From contig JAKAUC010000013.1 of NCBI GenBank assembly GCA_021827865.1, forward strand, positions 186,001 to 250,000: a stretch of 64,000 nucleotides of DNA, given 5' to 3'. How positions within the stretch are numbered: the stretch's first letter is position 1; each line of letters begins with the position of its first letter. The position numbers were made by a program, and so were the translations under genes. A model generated the notes under the pieces. It was not told the DNA's origin. It worked only from the letters and a program-made list of their open reading frames with translations, and searched no databases. Origin of the DNA: an archaeon (GTDB lineage: Archaea > Thermoproteota > Nitrososphaeria > Nitrososphaerales > Gagatemarchaeaceae). This document shows, in pieces, positions 49,103-56,717 of the stretch.

Positions 49103-49351
49103 TCAACGAGTTGCTAGCGCGGCTTCGGTCTCAAAGAAATTTCCATAGCTCTCGACCTGTTCCCTGACTTCGGCCATTTGGCTTGCACTGAGCTTGCGGA
49201 AAGGAGACAGGGTGATGACTAGCCCCGCCTTGGCGCGCGCCCGCTTCCAGACGCCCGCGACGGTCCCGTCGACAACCAGGGTCGGAAGGAAGATTCCGTT
49301 GCTGTGCACGACCACGTCGGCGTTGCGGTTCCGCCGGGAGAGTGTGGGATC
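49103..49351 (-). pseudogene. Fragment of a winged-helix (HTH_42-type) DNA-binding protein
   Basis: The open frame encodes only the C-terminal end of the family annotated as winged helix DNA-binding domain protein. It reads RNADVVVHSNGIFLPTLVVD, then GTVAGVWKRARAKAGLVITL and a closing helix. Full members have about 350-400 residues; here an in-frame stop at 49352-49354 cuts it to about 82 and no upstream part is seen. I read it as a decayed remnant. Confidence 0.6.
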
Positions 49352-49618
49352 TCAGGTTAACACTTGGCATGCGATTGGTCAGCGGGCCCCCAGTAACGTC
49401 CTCGCGCTCTCCAACTTTAGGGACCCGGGCGTAAACGTGATGAGCCTCGGTCAGCCGCTTCGGTGATTCGGCTCGCGCGATTCAAAGAGAGCGGCCCGAC
49501 TCCGTCCCGTCCTCGACGCATTTGGAAGAAGTACGGGTCGGGGCAACAAAGGACAGTTAGGGCGTGGCGAGGGCAGAGTCGTCGCCGGACTTCTTATGTC
49601 CTGAGCGCTCGCCATTCG
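49352..49618. other. Gap with no recognised gene (267 bp)
   Basis: Nothing defensible is seen; the missing 5' portion of the winged-helix gene is not recognisable here. Confidence 0.4.
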
Positions 49619-50566
49619 CTAGGCCACCCGCCTGGCGAATATCTCCATCCGCTCAGCAATCCTGCCGACAGAATTAGGCAGAATAATAGGAGAGAATTCG
49701 GAGAATCCAGCCTCAGCGTACTTTTCGTATTCATCCTGGACCTCGTCTGCAGTCCCGATGATTGCTTCAGGGCTCTCCCTCCTCATCCTCTCGACGAATT
49801 CTTCCTTGCTCTCCCCTTCTTTCCTTCCGTCCGAGCGCTCCAACTCGTCCACCAGTGAGTCTTCATCCCCTGCCATCACGACGAAGTGCTTGAGAACTGG
49901 CGTCACGGCTTCTCTGTCTCTGCCCGCCCTCGCGGCCGCTTCCCGGGCGATTTCGAGTTTCGCCTGAGCCTGCGCTGGGTTCGCGCAATGGATGTTAATC
50001 ACGTCCGCGTATCTTCCAGCTAGCTCTAGAAGTCGCCTTGATTTTCGCTCTCCAACCCAGATTTGTGGGAACGCGTCAGAGAGGTTGAGGGTTGAGCCGT
50101 TCAATGTATAGAACCTCCCCCGATACGAGAACCCTTTCCTGTCCCTGCTCAGCCCGCTGATGATTTTGAGCGCCTCTTCGAAGGCGTCAAGGCGTTCCGG
50201 CTTTGTGATGAATCTGAAGCCGTGTGACGAATACTCGGTCTCCGCTCCGCTTCCTACCCCCAGGCAAAGGAACGACCGTCCGCCGCTGAGGGCATCCAAA
50301 GAGAGGGCGGTGTTTGCCAACACCGCAGGGTGTCTGACGGTGGCGCTCGAAGCCATGGTCCCGAGATGAATCCGTGAAGTCGTTGGGACGAGCATTGAAA
50401 GCACCACGAATGGGTCCGGCCGACCGTTTGACTCACCGGGGCTGGAGTAATGTTCCCCTATACCGATGCCGTAGTATCCCAATTCCTCCGCCCTCCGCAC
50501 GATCTTCGACGTTGCGGCAAAGTCATTCATATCGACAACGAGCGGAAGATAGTACCTTGCCTTCAA
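49619..50566 (-). CDS. LLM-class F420/flavin-dependent oxidoreductase
   Basis: This 315-residue TIM-barrel enzyme is of the luciferase-like family, probably the F420-dependent branch. YYLPLVVDMNDFAATSKIVR and RAEELGYYGIGIGEHYSSPG open it, then LVPTTSRIHLGTMASSATVR, GGRSFLCLGVGSGAE and FPQIWVGERKSRRLLELAG. The frame is open to 51640, but homology begins at the TTG at 50566. Proteins of this group act as dehydrogenases or reductases on alcohols or methylene-tetrahydromethanopterin; the substrate here is unknown. Confidence 0.87.
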   Translation of the reverse strand: MKARYYLPLVVDMNDFAATSKIVRRAEELGYYGIGIGEHYSSPGESNGRPDPFVVLSMLVPTTSRIHLGTMASSATVRHPAVLANTALSLDALSGGRSFLCLGVGSGAETEYSSHGFRFITKPERLDAFEEALKIISGLSRDRKGFSYRGRFYTLNGSTLNLSDAFPQIWVGERKSRRLLELAGRYADVINIHCANPAQAQAKLEIAREAAARAGRDREAVTPVLKHFVVMAGDEDSLVDELERSDGRKEGESKEEFVERMRRESPEAIIGTADEVQDEYEKYAEAGFSEFSPIILPNSVGRIAERMEIFARRVA

Positions 50567-50743
50567 AGTCGCCTCGTCGTGCGTTCGGGACGCTTTTGGC
50601 TTTTTCTCCACCCAAGTAAGATACGCAAACGAATCAAACTCGCGGGCCGGGAAGCACGCGCGCATGGTCGAATGGCATCTTCCACACACGGAGTGGGCGG
50701 CTTTCAAATACGCGCACGCCAAAGCCTGAGCACAGCGATAGGA

Positions 50744-51187
50744 GTGGGTAGCGACTGTTCGATCTGCACCGGAAAGGCCGACCAGGACTTCCGTCGAATC
50801 GAAGTTTGGTCTAATGAGAGGTGGAGGCTGACGATGAGCACCTATAGGATGGTGAGGGGGTTCTGCTATCTCGAGCCGATCAAGCACGTCCCGCAGGTCG
50901 CCGACCTCGAAGGAAAAGAGGCTGAGGAGTTTGGCCCTGTGATATCCCGCACTGCGAGGGCGATCAAGGCAGCGACGGGGGCGAAGCTGGTCTACGTCTA
51001 CATTTTTGGGGACCACATCCCTCACCTCCACGTACACCTGGCTCCTCACGCCGACGGAGACGTGTTCGTGGACGACGTCATCAAAGCCGGCGTCAAGCCG
51101 GACGAGCGCACAATGGGACAGGAAGAGCTCATCCCGCTGTCGAAAGCGATAAGCGACGGCATGGACACGCTTCCGAAAGGTCCCTGA
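50744..51187 (+). CDS. HIT family protein
   Basis: This 147-residue protein has an N-terminal zinc-like DCSICTG pair and the histidine triad HIPHLHVHLAPH near residue 103. YIFGDHIPHLHVHLAPH is the active-site strand. HIT proteins hydrolyse or transfer nucleotides. The first histidine of HxHxH is spaced H-L-H-V-H as expected. GTG at 50744 is inferred from a TATA-like TTCAAATA (50703-50710) and homology; the frame is open further upstream. Confidence 0.8.
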   Translation: MGSDCSICTGKADQDFRRIEVWSNERWRLTMSTYRMVRGFCYLEPIKHVPQVADLEGKEAEEFGPVISRTARAIKAATGAKLVYVYIFGDHIPHLHVHLAPHADGDVFVDDVIKAGVKPDERTMGQEELIPLSKAISDGMDTLPKGP

Positions 51188-51736
51188 CGCCGAAGGCCTT
51201 GCCACCAGGCGCCTGCGGGCCGTCATACACAACGCTAACGTCGGCCTGGGACCTGCGATGAGACATCTGACGTCGAGTGGCCCAGGCAGCCGGAGCCCCT
51301 CGCAGGCGACCTGGGGGGTGGGCCAGGCACAACCGCCCGTCGGACTAGTTCTGAATCCCAGATTGTCCCATCTGCGCCGACCCCCCGTAGTCCGAGCTCC
51401 CAACCTCGACGGAGCGACCATGATGCCCAGCCTCACGGAGCGCGAGGTGCCTTGGGGCACCCAGGAACTATATTCAGGCCGGGGCCGCAGTCCAAGGCGG
51501 CCAGGAGCCGAGATGTGGCATAACCGGTGTCGGTCCTCCATGACGTTCATCGGGCCCGGGGAGGAGACCTGCCATTCGACCAGATGTGCACGGGATATGA
51601 TGGGTGGATACAACTTGGCTGTGCCCAGGATCCGTTGCACCTCCTTTTTCTAGCCCCGATCCGAGCAACCCGAGAGGCTTTGAGCGAAGAAGGGAGAGCG
51701 CCTGCGCTGGAGCCAATTGTGGCTCACGGGTCAAGG
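51188..51736. other. 549-bp gap with no recognised gene
   Basis: Open frames on both strands run through it because of high GC, but none shows a family motif or start signals. The only structured element is the palindrome at 51710-51725. Confidence 0.5.
51710..51725. promoter_or_regulatory. Perfect palindrome GAGCCA-ATTG-TGGCTC
   Basis: GAGCCA ATTG TGGCTC is a 16-bp perfect palindrome ending 11 bases before the ATG at 51737. Placement suggests an operator or a 5' hairpin for the gene downstream. Confidence 0.45.
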
Positions 51737-52555
51737 ATGAGCTGGGCAGGGATCATGCGTCCAGGGGACGAATTCAGCCCCGCGTACCGGTCCAGGCTGG
51801 CGGTGCTCACTGCAAACTCCGGGATGCGCCTCGGGCGGTATTACGGCGCCTGGTCTAGCAGGTATCGCCGGTTCACCACCAACCTGAGCACTCCTCAGAT
51901 TTTCGCCCGCGCTCTCAAGCCGGGCGACAGGCCGGGCGAGGGAGTCCAGTGTATCCTTCACTGGGTGAGCCGAGAGGATATGATCCGAATAGGGAGCGGC
52001 AGCGTCAGCCACGGGGACGGTTGGCCTGAGGACCTGTGGAAGATTTTCACGTCAGAGCTTGAAAACCTTCCCCCCGGCTCAGTCTGCGAGAAGCTCCGCA
52101 GCTTCGCCGACTCCCGCATGAGGGAAGACGAGCCAATCGTCGCAGAGTGGCGCGCTCTTCTGCAAGGGGCGTCGGGCATTGGAGGGGCTTCGTTGGTCGG
52201 GAGGGGTTGGATCCCAGTCCCGGCAAAGCTCGACGCCCAGCAGGGGCCAAGGGCTTGCGTGGTTTCCTGGTCTCCTAGCGGTCTCTCGTTCAGGTCGCTC
52301 CAAGAAGCGCTCGATTCAAACGACCCAGAACTCGGCCGCCCAGACCTGAGGAGCCAGGCGAAGTATTATCTCGAATGCATGCTGGCAAAGCTGCACGGGG
52401 TGGCGTTCGGTCGAGAGGACGCCATTGAAGATGCCAACTTCGAAAAATCACCGGCGTTCGCCGACCTGGTAGGCAGATACATGGCTAATGAGAGAGACCT
52501 GATCTCGAATCCCGAGTTTGGCCGCCTCGACAGGTACGACAGGCCACCGGCCTGA
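51737..52555 (+). CDS. Hypothetical protein
   Basis: The 272-residue frame has no recognised family. Segments such as SWAGIMRPGDEFSPAYRSRL, FARALKPGDRPGEGVQCILH and GASLVGRGWIPVPAKLDAQQ read as globular protein, and it is soluble by composition. The frame is open upstream to 51527, but ATG at 51737 follows a palindrome and is the better start. It sits alone in a loosely packed region, so it may be acquired DNA. Confidence 0.6.
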   Translation: MSWAGIMRPGDEFSPAYRSRLAVLTANSGMRLGRYYGAWSSRYRRFTTNLSTPQIFARALKPGDRPGEGVQCILHWVSREDMIRIGSGSVSHGDGWPEDLWKIFTSELENLPPGSVCEKLRSFADSRMREDEPIVAEWRALLQGASGIGGASLVGRGWIPVPAKLDAQQGPRACVVSWSPSGLSFRSLQEALDSNDPELGRPDLRSQAKYYLECMLAKLHGVAFGREDAIEDANFEKSPAFADLVGRYMANERDLISNPEFGRLDRYDRPPA

Positions 52556-52871
52556 CGAAGTCCTGCATCATGGAAAAGACTGCTGCTGCGTCCATGGTCC
52601 AATGCGTCACTGCCGAGAGCCGGCATTCTCCTATTCAACAACTCGCCCAGGACGATGAACGAGAGGCATGCGGACGTTTGCTTCCCCGACCTGATGGGGA
52701 GGCCTGACTTCGCAGGGTTCAACGGCAGGGAAGAACATTCCACGAAGTGAGGGACCGTTTCGAGCACCATTGGACGCGCAGGGCAAAATGCCATCTTCTC
52801 AGCGCCGTCGTTGAGACTTCAATGGTCCCGTTGAAGGCCTTTAATCTTCGTCCTGGTGTTGACCCCGCCTC
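52556..52871. other. 316-bp gap with no recognised gene
   Basis: No convincing frame. A TATA-like CTTTAAT at 52839-52845 lies 30 nt before the ATG at 52872 and serves the next gene. Confidence 0.5.
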
Positions 52872-53249
52872 ATGGAGTCTGACAATTCCAGAGAACAGGA
52901 GACCAAAAGGTTGCTGACGAGCTACTACGAAGGGCTGGCGAAGAAAGAAGGCTGGGGCCGACTTCTGTCCGACGGATTCCTGCTCAGCGGGACGGTGGCG
53001 AAGGAGTCAAGAGGAAGAGAGGAGTATGTGGCCAACGCCTTCTTCAAGGCCGTCCAAAGCCTCGATGTGAAACAGCTCATTGCGGAAGGCCATCATGGCT
53101 TCGCGGTTGTGAGTTACAAGTTGAAGTCCTCCAGAGGCACCCCCTTTACATGTGATGTCGCAGAATACTGGACAGCCAAGAACGGCAGGCTCGACTCTGT
53201 CGCAATATACTTCGACACAGCCGCATTCTCTAAATCGATGGCACAATAG
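52872..53249 (+). CDS. SnoaL-like / NTF2-fold protein
   Basis: This 125-residue protein matches the small alpha/beta-barrel SnoaL/NTF2-like fold. RLLTSYYEGLAKKEGWGRLL opens it with the first helix, SGTVAKESRGREEYVANAFF includes the conserved loop, and DVAEYWTAKNGRLDSVAIYF closes it. The group includes isomerases, hydrolases and proteins of unknown role. Start ATG at 52872 is supported by a TATA-like element. Confidence 0.8.
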   Translation: MESDNSREQETKRLLTSYYEGLAKKEGWGRLLSDGFLLSGTVAKESRGREEYVANAFFKAVQSLDVKQLIAEGHHGFAVVSYKLKSSRGTPFTCDVAEYWTAKNGRLDSVAIYFDTAAFSKSMAQ

Positions 53250-53582
53250 GGAGCGTGGAAGGATTGGCAGAGTCGCGCTCAGACTCTCGCGCCAGCTAGT
53301 TCGGACCCGCGTCCGGGCATGAGGCCCGTGGCTTGAAGCCCAGGCAGACCGACCCCCGCGCCTCCGATGTCGACAGGAGAGAGCCGAAACCTGGCGAAGA
53401 GCGCGATGCCAGCTCCCCCCAGATGCTAGGGCACAGGAACGGCTTGGACAGGCGCATCGGCGGGGACCGAACTCCTCCCCCTCTCCGGACGCGGCATTTC
53501 GTCCTCTCTGGCGCCCTAATGTTTTCAATTCTGAGAATCGACCTGATGTCTTATAACGCCGCGGCGGGCCGGGTTTAGGCAG
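53250..53582. other. 333-bp gap upstream of the cytochrome b operon
   Basis: No convincing gene is seen. A hairpin CGGAC-CCGC-GTCCG (about 53304-53317) and the TATA box CTTATAACG (53550-53558) of the cupredoxin gene are the visible elements. Confidence 0.5.
53550..53558 (+). promoter_or_regulatory. TATA box of the cupredoxin gene
   Basis: CTTATAACG is centred 29 nt before the TTG at 53583; the predicted mRNA starts a few bases before the start codon. A second TATA-like element (GAAATACTTA, 54268-54277) precedes the Rieske gene. Confidence 0.6.
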
Positions 53583-54269
53583 TTGAGCACGAGGACTACC
53601 CTAATCGGAGGGCTCACCGTGGCGGTGCTCGCGGTGGCTCTTATCCTGTCAGGCTTCGGCGCTGCCCTCGCGGTGGGGGGCGTAGGGTCCAAGGCGGCGT
53701 CTACCACCACGGCGACGACAGCGGGGAACTCCACGTCGGCCGCCCCCTATGTCCTGACGCTGGTGTTAACCACGAACAGCGTCTTCAACTCCACGGTCCA
53801 GAGCCAGCCTGCGTTCTTCGTCCTGGGTCCGAACGGCCTGCAGTCAGCGGCTAACTTCACCCTACCCGCGAACCGCCTGATCAAGATGGTGATAATCAAC
53901 TACGACGACGGCAACGCGTCCCTGGTCATCCCTGGCGACAACGTCGTGTCCGGGACCACTGGGAACAGCATCTTCGTGGCATCCAACGATAACGTCAACG
54001 CCAGCCAGGGCCCGTCCGGGATAGCCCTAAAGGGCGGAGAGAACCTGACCTCTGTCCCCTCCTCAGAGATAGCCCACACCTTCACCGTTCCCGCGCTGAA
54101 CCTCAACATCCCCATTCCCCTGAGCTCGACCGTCGTCGCTTACTTCAGGGTGGGCCAGGCGGGGACCTACTTCTGGTTCTGCGAGACCCGCTGCGGGTTC
54201 GGCCCCGCTGGGACCCTCGGAGCCATGTCAACCCCTGGCTGGATGACGGGCTCGATGGTGGCGAGCTGA
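53583..54269 (+). CDS. Membrane-anchored cupredoxin with modified CuA-like motif
   Basis: This 228-residue protein has an N-terminal hydrophobic signal/anchor (residues 8-33), a Thr/Ala linker, and a cupredoxin domain. H165 (AHTF), C200 and C204 (FCETRCGFG) and M215 resemble the CuA/SoxH pattern C-x3-C-x3-H...M. The His expected at 208 is Pro and Met is displaced, so the copper site is altered or mononuclear. It starts the operon with the Rieske and cytochrome b genes and is likely the periplasmic electron acceptor of that complex. Alternative: a non-redox structural subunit. Confidence 0.82.
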   Translation: MSTRTTLIGGLTVAVLAVALILSGFGAALAVGGVGSKAASTTTATTAGNSTSAAPYVLTLVLTTNSVFNSTVQSQPAFFVLGPNGLQSAANFTLPANRLIKMVIINYDDGNASLVIPGDNVVSGTTGNSIFVASNDNVNASQGPSGIALKGGENLTSVPSSEIAHTFTVPALNLNIPIPLSSTVVAYFRVGQAGTYFWFCETRCGFGPAGTLGAMSTPGWMTGSMVAS

Positions 54270-54311
54270 AATACTTACCAGGCCGCTCCTTGGAGCTGTG
54301 GTCGATTCAAG

Positions 54312-54959
54312 GTGAGCTCGGAGCAGATCGGGGGCCCCCCCTTCGAGAGAGAAGAGGACGAGTCCAGGCGCGAGTTCCTAAAGATAGCTGCCGCGATCTC
54401 TGGCGCCCTGGCGCTGGCCGGGATTGCCTCGGTGATGAAGTCGGTCGTGATCCCCGCGGTCCCTGGAGCGTCGAGTACGCCGACGGAGTTCCCACGGGTC
54501 AAGGTTTCCAGCGTGTCGGAGCTCTCGACCGGGACGGCCGTTATCTTCAACTACCCGCTCAGCAACGAACCGAACATCCTCGTGAAGCTCGGCCAGAAGG
54601 CCGAAGGGGGGGTCGGCCCCGACGGTGACATAGTCGCGTTCAGCCAGATCTGCCAGCACCTGGGGTGCATATGGGGGTTCGTCGCCCAGGGAAAGTCCCC
54701 CACCGTGAACCCCTCTTTCGTCGCGCCTGGCCCGGTGGGGTACTGCCCGTGCCACGGGAGCGTCTACGACCTGCTCGAGGCAGGGAAGGTCATCGGGGGG
54801 CCTGCCCCGAGGCCCGCGCCCCAGGTGCAGCTCCAGGTCGACTCAGCGGGTGACGTCTACGCCGCCGGCATGGGACCGCCCACGATATTCGGCCACGACA
54901 CTGGGTCTGCCAACGTGAGCGATGACCTCCAGGGCGGGACCCTGGTCACTTCAGCTTAG
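54312..54959 (+). CDS. Rieske iron-sulfur protein
   Basis: This 215-residue protein has a twin-arginine-type N-terminus (DESRREFLKIAAAISG) that forms the membrane anchor. The Rieske domain has C114-x-H116 with C119, and C145-x-C147-H148 (CQHLGC and CPCHGS), so all cluster ligands and the disulfide pair are present. It accepts electrons from quinol in the Rieske/cytochrome b complex outside the membrane. GTG start, 42 bases after the cupredoxin gene; cytochrome b follows 13 bases later. Confidence 0.95.
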   Translation: MSSEQIGGPPFEREEDESRREFLKIAAAISGALALAGIASVMKSVVIPAVPGASSTPTEFPRVKVSSVSELSTGTAVIFNYPLSNEPNILVKLGQKAEGGVGPDGDIVAFSQICQHLGCIWGFVAQGKSPTVNPSFVAPGPVGYCPCHGSVYDLLEAGKVIGGPAPRPAPQVQLQVDSAGDVYAAGMGPPTIFGHDTGSANVSDDLQGGTLVTSA

Positions 54960-54972
54960 ACAGGTGGGTGCC

Positions 54973-56448
54973 ATGACAGAGAAATCGGGTCCATTTCAGC
55001 GGCTGGCGGGATGGTTCGACTCGAGGTTCGGACTGAGCTACCCCCTCCTCCGCCCGGTGCCGCGCTACGCCATGAACCCGTTCTACTGGCTGGGCGCCCT
55101 GGCGGTGGTAGCCTTCGTCATCCAGGGGGTTACTGGGGCGATCATGATGCTCTACTACATCCCCAGCCCGACCCAGGCGTACTCGTCCACCCAGTACATC
55201 TTCCAGAGCGTCTTCAATGGCAGGTTCCTGGAGACCATCCACCTCTACACGGCCTATGCCATGATCATGCTGGCGTTCATGCACATGATGAGGGGGTACT
55301 TCGTGTCCGTCCACAAGAAGCCCAGGGAAGCGATGTGGATCATAGGTATGCTGATGGGATTCGTGACCCTGGGGTTCGGATTCACCGGATACCTGCTTCC
55401 ATGGACGGTCGTCTCAAAGTCCGCCACCGACGTCGGGATAGGGATGGTCACCGCCCTCCCCCAGCCGATCTCTTCCCTCCTCACATTCCTTATAGTGGGG
55501 AACGGAGGAGACTCGGCGGAGCTCCTCAGGTTCTTCGACCTCCACGTCATGCTCCTCCCTGCGGCGCTGCTGATACTCCTGGTGGCGAAGATGTACATGC
55601 TCGAGGCCCACGGGGTGGCCGACCCGACGAGCGGGCCCCCCGCCGAACCCAAGCCGAAGCTCTCTCCGATCTTCCCGGACGTCACCATGTACCTCTTCGA
55701 GCTTTCCCTGCTCTTCGGGGCCGGGATGCTGCTGATATCCGCCCTGTTCCCGCTCAACCTCCCGCCCCAGTACACCCCCGCGGCTGCTTCGCAGTACATC
55801 CCCCAGCCCGACTGGTACTTCCTCTGGATCTATCAGGTCCTCAAGATCAAGATATTCGAGGGCTCCACGGGCCTCGCCATGGCTCTGACCCTTGTGTCAG
55901 CGATCTTTGTCCTCCTGATCGTCCTCCCGTTCATCGACCGCGGCAAGAACAGAGAGGCATCCAAGAGGCCGGTCTACACCACCCTGGGAGCCATATTCGT
56001 GACCGAGGTGGTGGCACTTTCCTACTGGGGGCTGGTGACGCCGGGAAAGATAATCCCCGTGGAGCAGGCGGCGCTGGTGGTGGGCGGCACCGCCCTCCTG
56101 GTGGCCGTGGGCTCGGCTCTGATCTACAGGCTGATGTATTCCAGGGCCAAGGGGAGGCTCGCCCTGGCGCCCGCGAAGAGCATACCTTCCTCGGAGCTGA
56201 AGAGCGGGCTCGCTTTCACGGGGCTGGTCGCCCTGGGCGCCTTCGCAGTTGGGACGCTGGTGAACGGCCTCGCGGGGCTCATCGTCGGCGGCGCCTCTCT
56301 CTTCGGCCTGGAGGTGGTGGGCGCCTCCGCCGTGCTGCTCGGCCTCGACCTGCTCGGGAGCGCCTTCCTCATCTACAGGCTTGACCTCAGGACTGGGAAC
56401 ATCAGGCGGAGGGTCAGGGTCCTCGAAGCGGGATGGAGGGGCGATTGA
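54973..56448 (+). CDS. Cytochrome b (fused b6/subunit IV type) with Lys at a heme ligand position
   Basis: This 491-residue membrane protein has a b6-like N-half (residues 30-215) and a subunit-IV-like C-half (235-480). H90 and H104 (x13) are the first heme-ligand pair. H191 is present, but the partner 15 residues on is K206 (LLVAKMYML). The quinol-site motif is PDWY at 279-282 (PEWY elsewhere). ATG at 54973 follows GGTGGGTG; the frame is open upstream to 54922. It forms the core of the quinol-oxidising complex with the Rieske protein and the cupredoxin. Confidence 0.94.
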   Translation: MTEKSGPFQRLAGWFDSRFGLSYPLLRPVPRYAMNPFYWLGALAVVAFVIQGVTGAIMMLYYIPSPTQAYSSTQYIFQSVFNGRFLETIHLYTAYAMIMLAFMHMMRGYFVSVHKKPREAMWIIGMLMGFVTLGFGFTGYLLPWTVVSKSATDVGIGMVTALPQPISSLLTFLIVGNGGDSAELLRFFDLHVMLLPAALLILLVAKMYMLEAHGVADPTSGPPAEPKPKLSPIFPDVTMYLFELSLLFGAGMLLISALFPLNLPPQYTPAAASQYIPQPDWYFLWIYQVLKIKIFEGSTGLAMALTLVSAIFVLLIVLPFIDRGKNREASKRPVYTTLGAIFVTEVVALSYWGLVTPGKIIPVEQAALVVGGTALLVAVGSALIYRLMYSRAKGRLALAPAKSIPSSELKSGLAFTGLVALGAFAVGTLVNGLAGLIVGGASLFGLEVVGASAVLLGLDLLGSAFLIYRLDLRTGNIRRRVRVLEAGWRGD

Positions 56449-56717
56449 GGATCGCGGCGACCCTGACGGCCATCCAGGTGGTCTTCCTCATAGCCCTGCA
56501 GGGGACCTCCATCGTGGTCCTCTGGCTGCTCAACCCCCTCACGCAGTCTGCGACAGACACCTTCGCGCTCTTCCTCAGCGTCGACCTGCTCGCCTTCGCC
56601 ATGATGTCCTACCTGTACAGGTCGAGGCGCTCCGGTGTGGAGGCCAGCTCCGCCTGGCTCGCCGTCGGCTATCTCGCGCTGATCGTGCTCCTTGTGTCGA
56701 ATCTGCTGATGGCCTAG
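56445..56717 (+). CDS. Small membrane protein of the cytochrome b operon
   Basis: This 90-residue protein has three hydrophobic segments (IAATLTAIQVVFLIALQG, FALFLSVDLLAFAMMSYL, WLAVGYLALIVLLVSNLLM). TTG at 56445 overlaps the cytochrome b stop (TTGA) and follows GGAGGGG; an ATG at 56433 is also in frame. Position suggests an accessory subunit of the Rieske/cytochrome b complex. No family is recognised. Confidence 0.75.
   Translation: MRIAATLTAIQVVFLIALQGTSIVVLWLLNPLTQSATDTFALFLSVDLLAFAMMSYLYRSRRSGVEASSAWLAVGYLALIVLLVSNLLMA

Noticed and set aside
50567-51640. N-terminal extension of the LLM oxidoreductase up to 51640
   Set aside because: Family homology starts at 50566; the upstream frame is open only because of GC content and overlaps the HIT gene on the other strand.
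51474-51734. 86-residue minus-strand ORF
   Set aside because: Pro/Gly/His-rich chance translation without start signals, and it runs into the promoter side of the gene at 51737.
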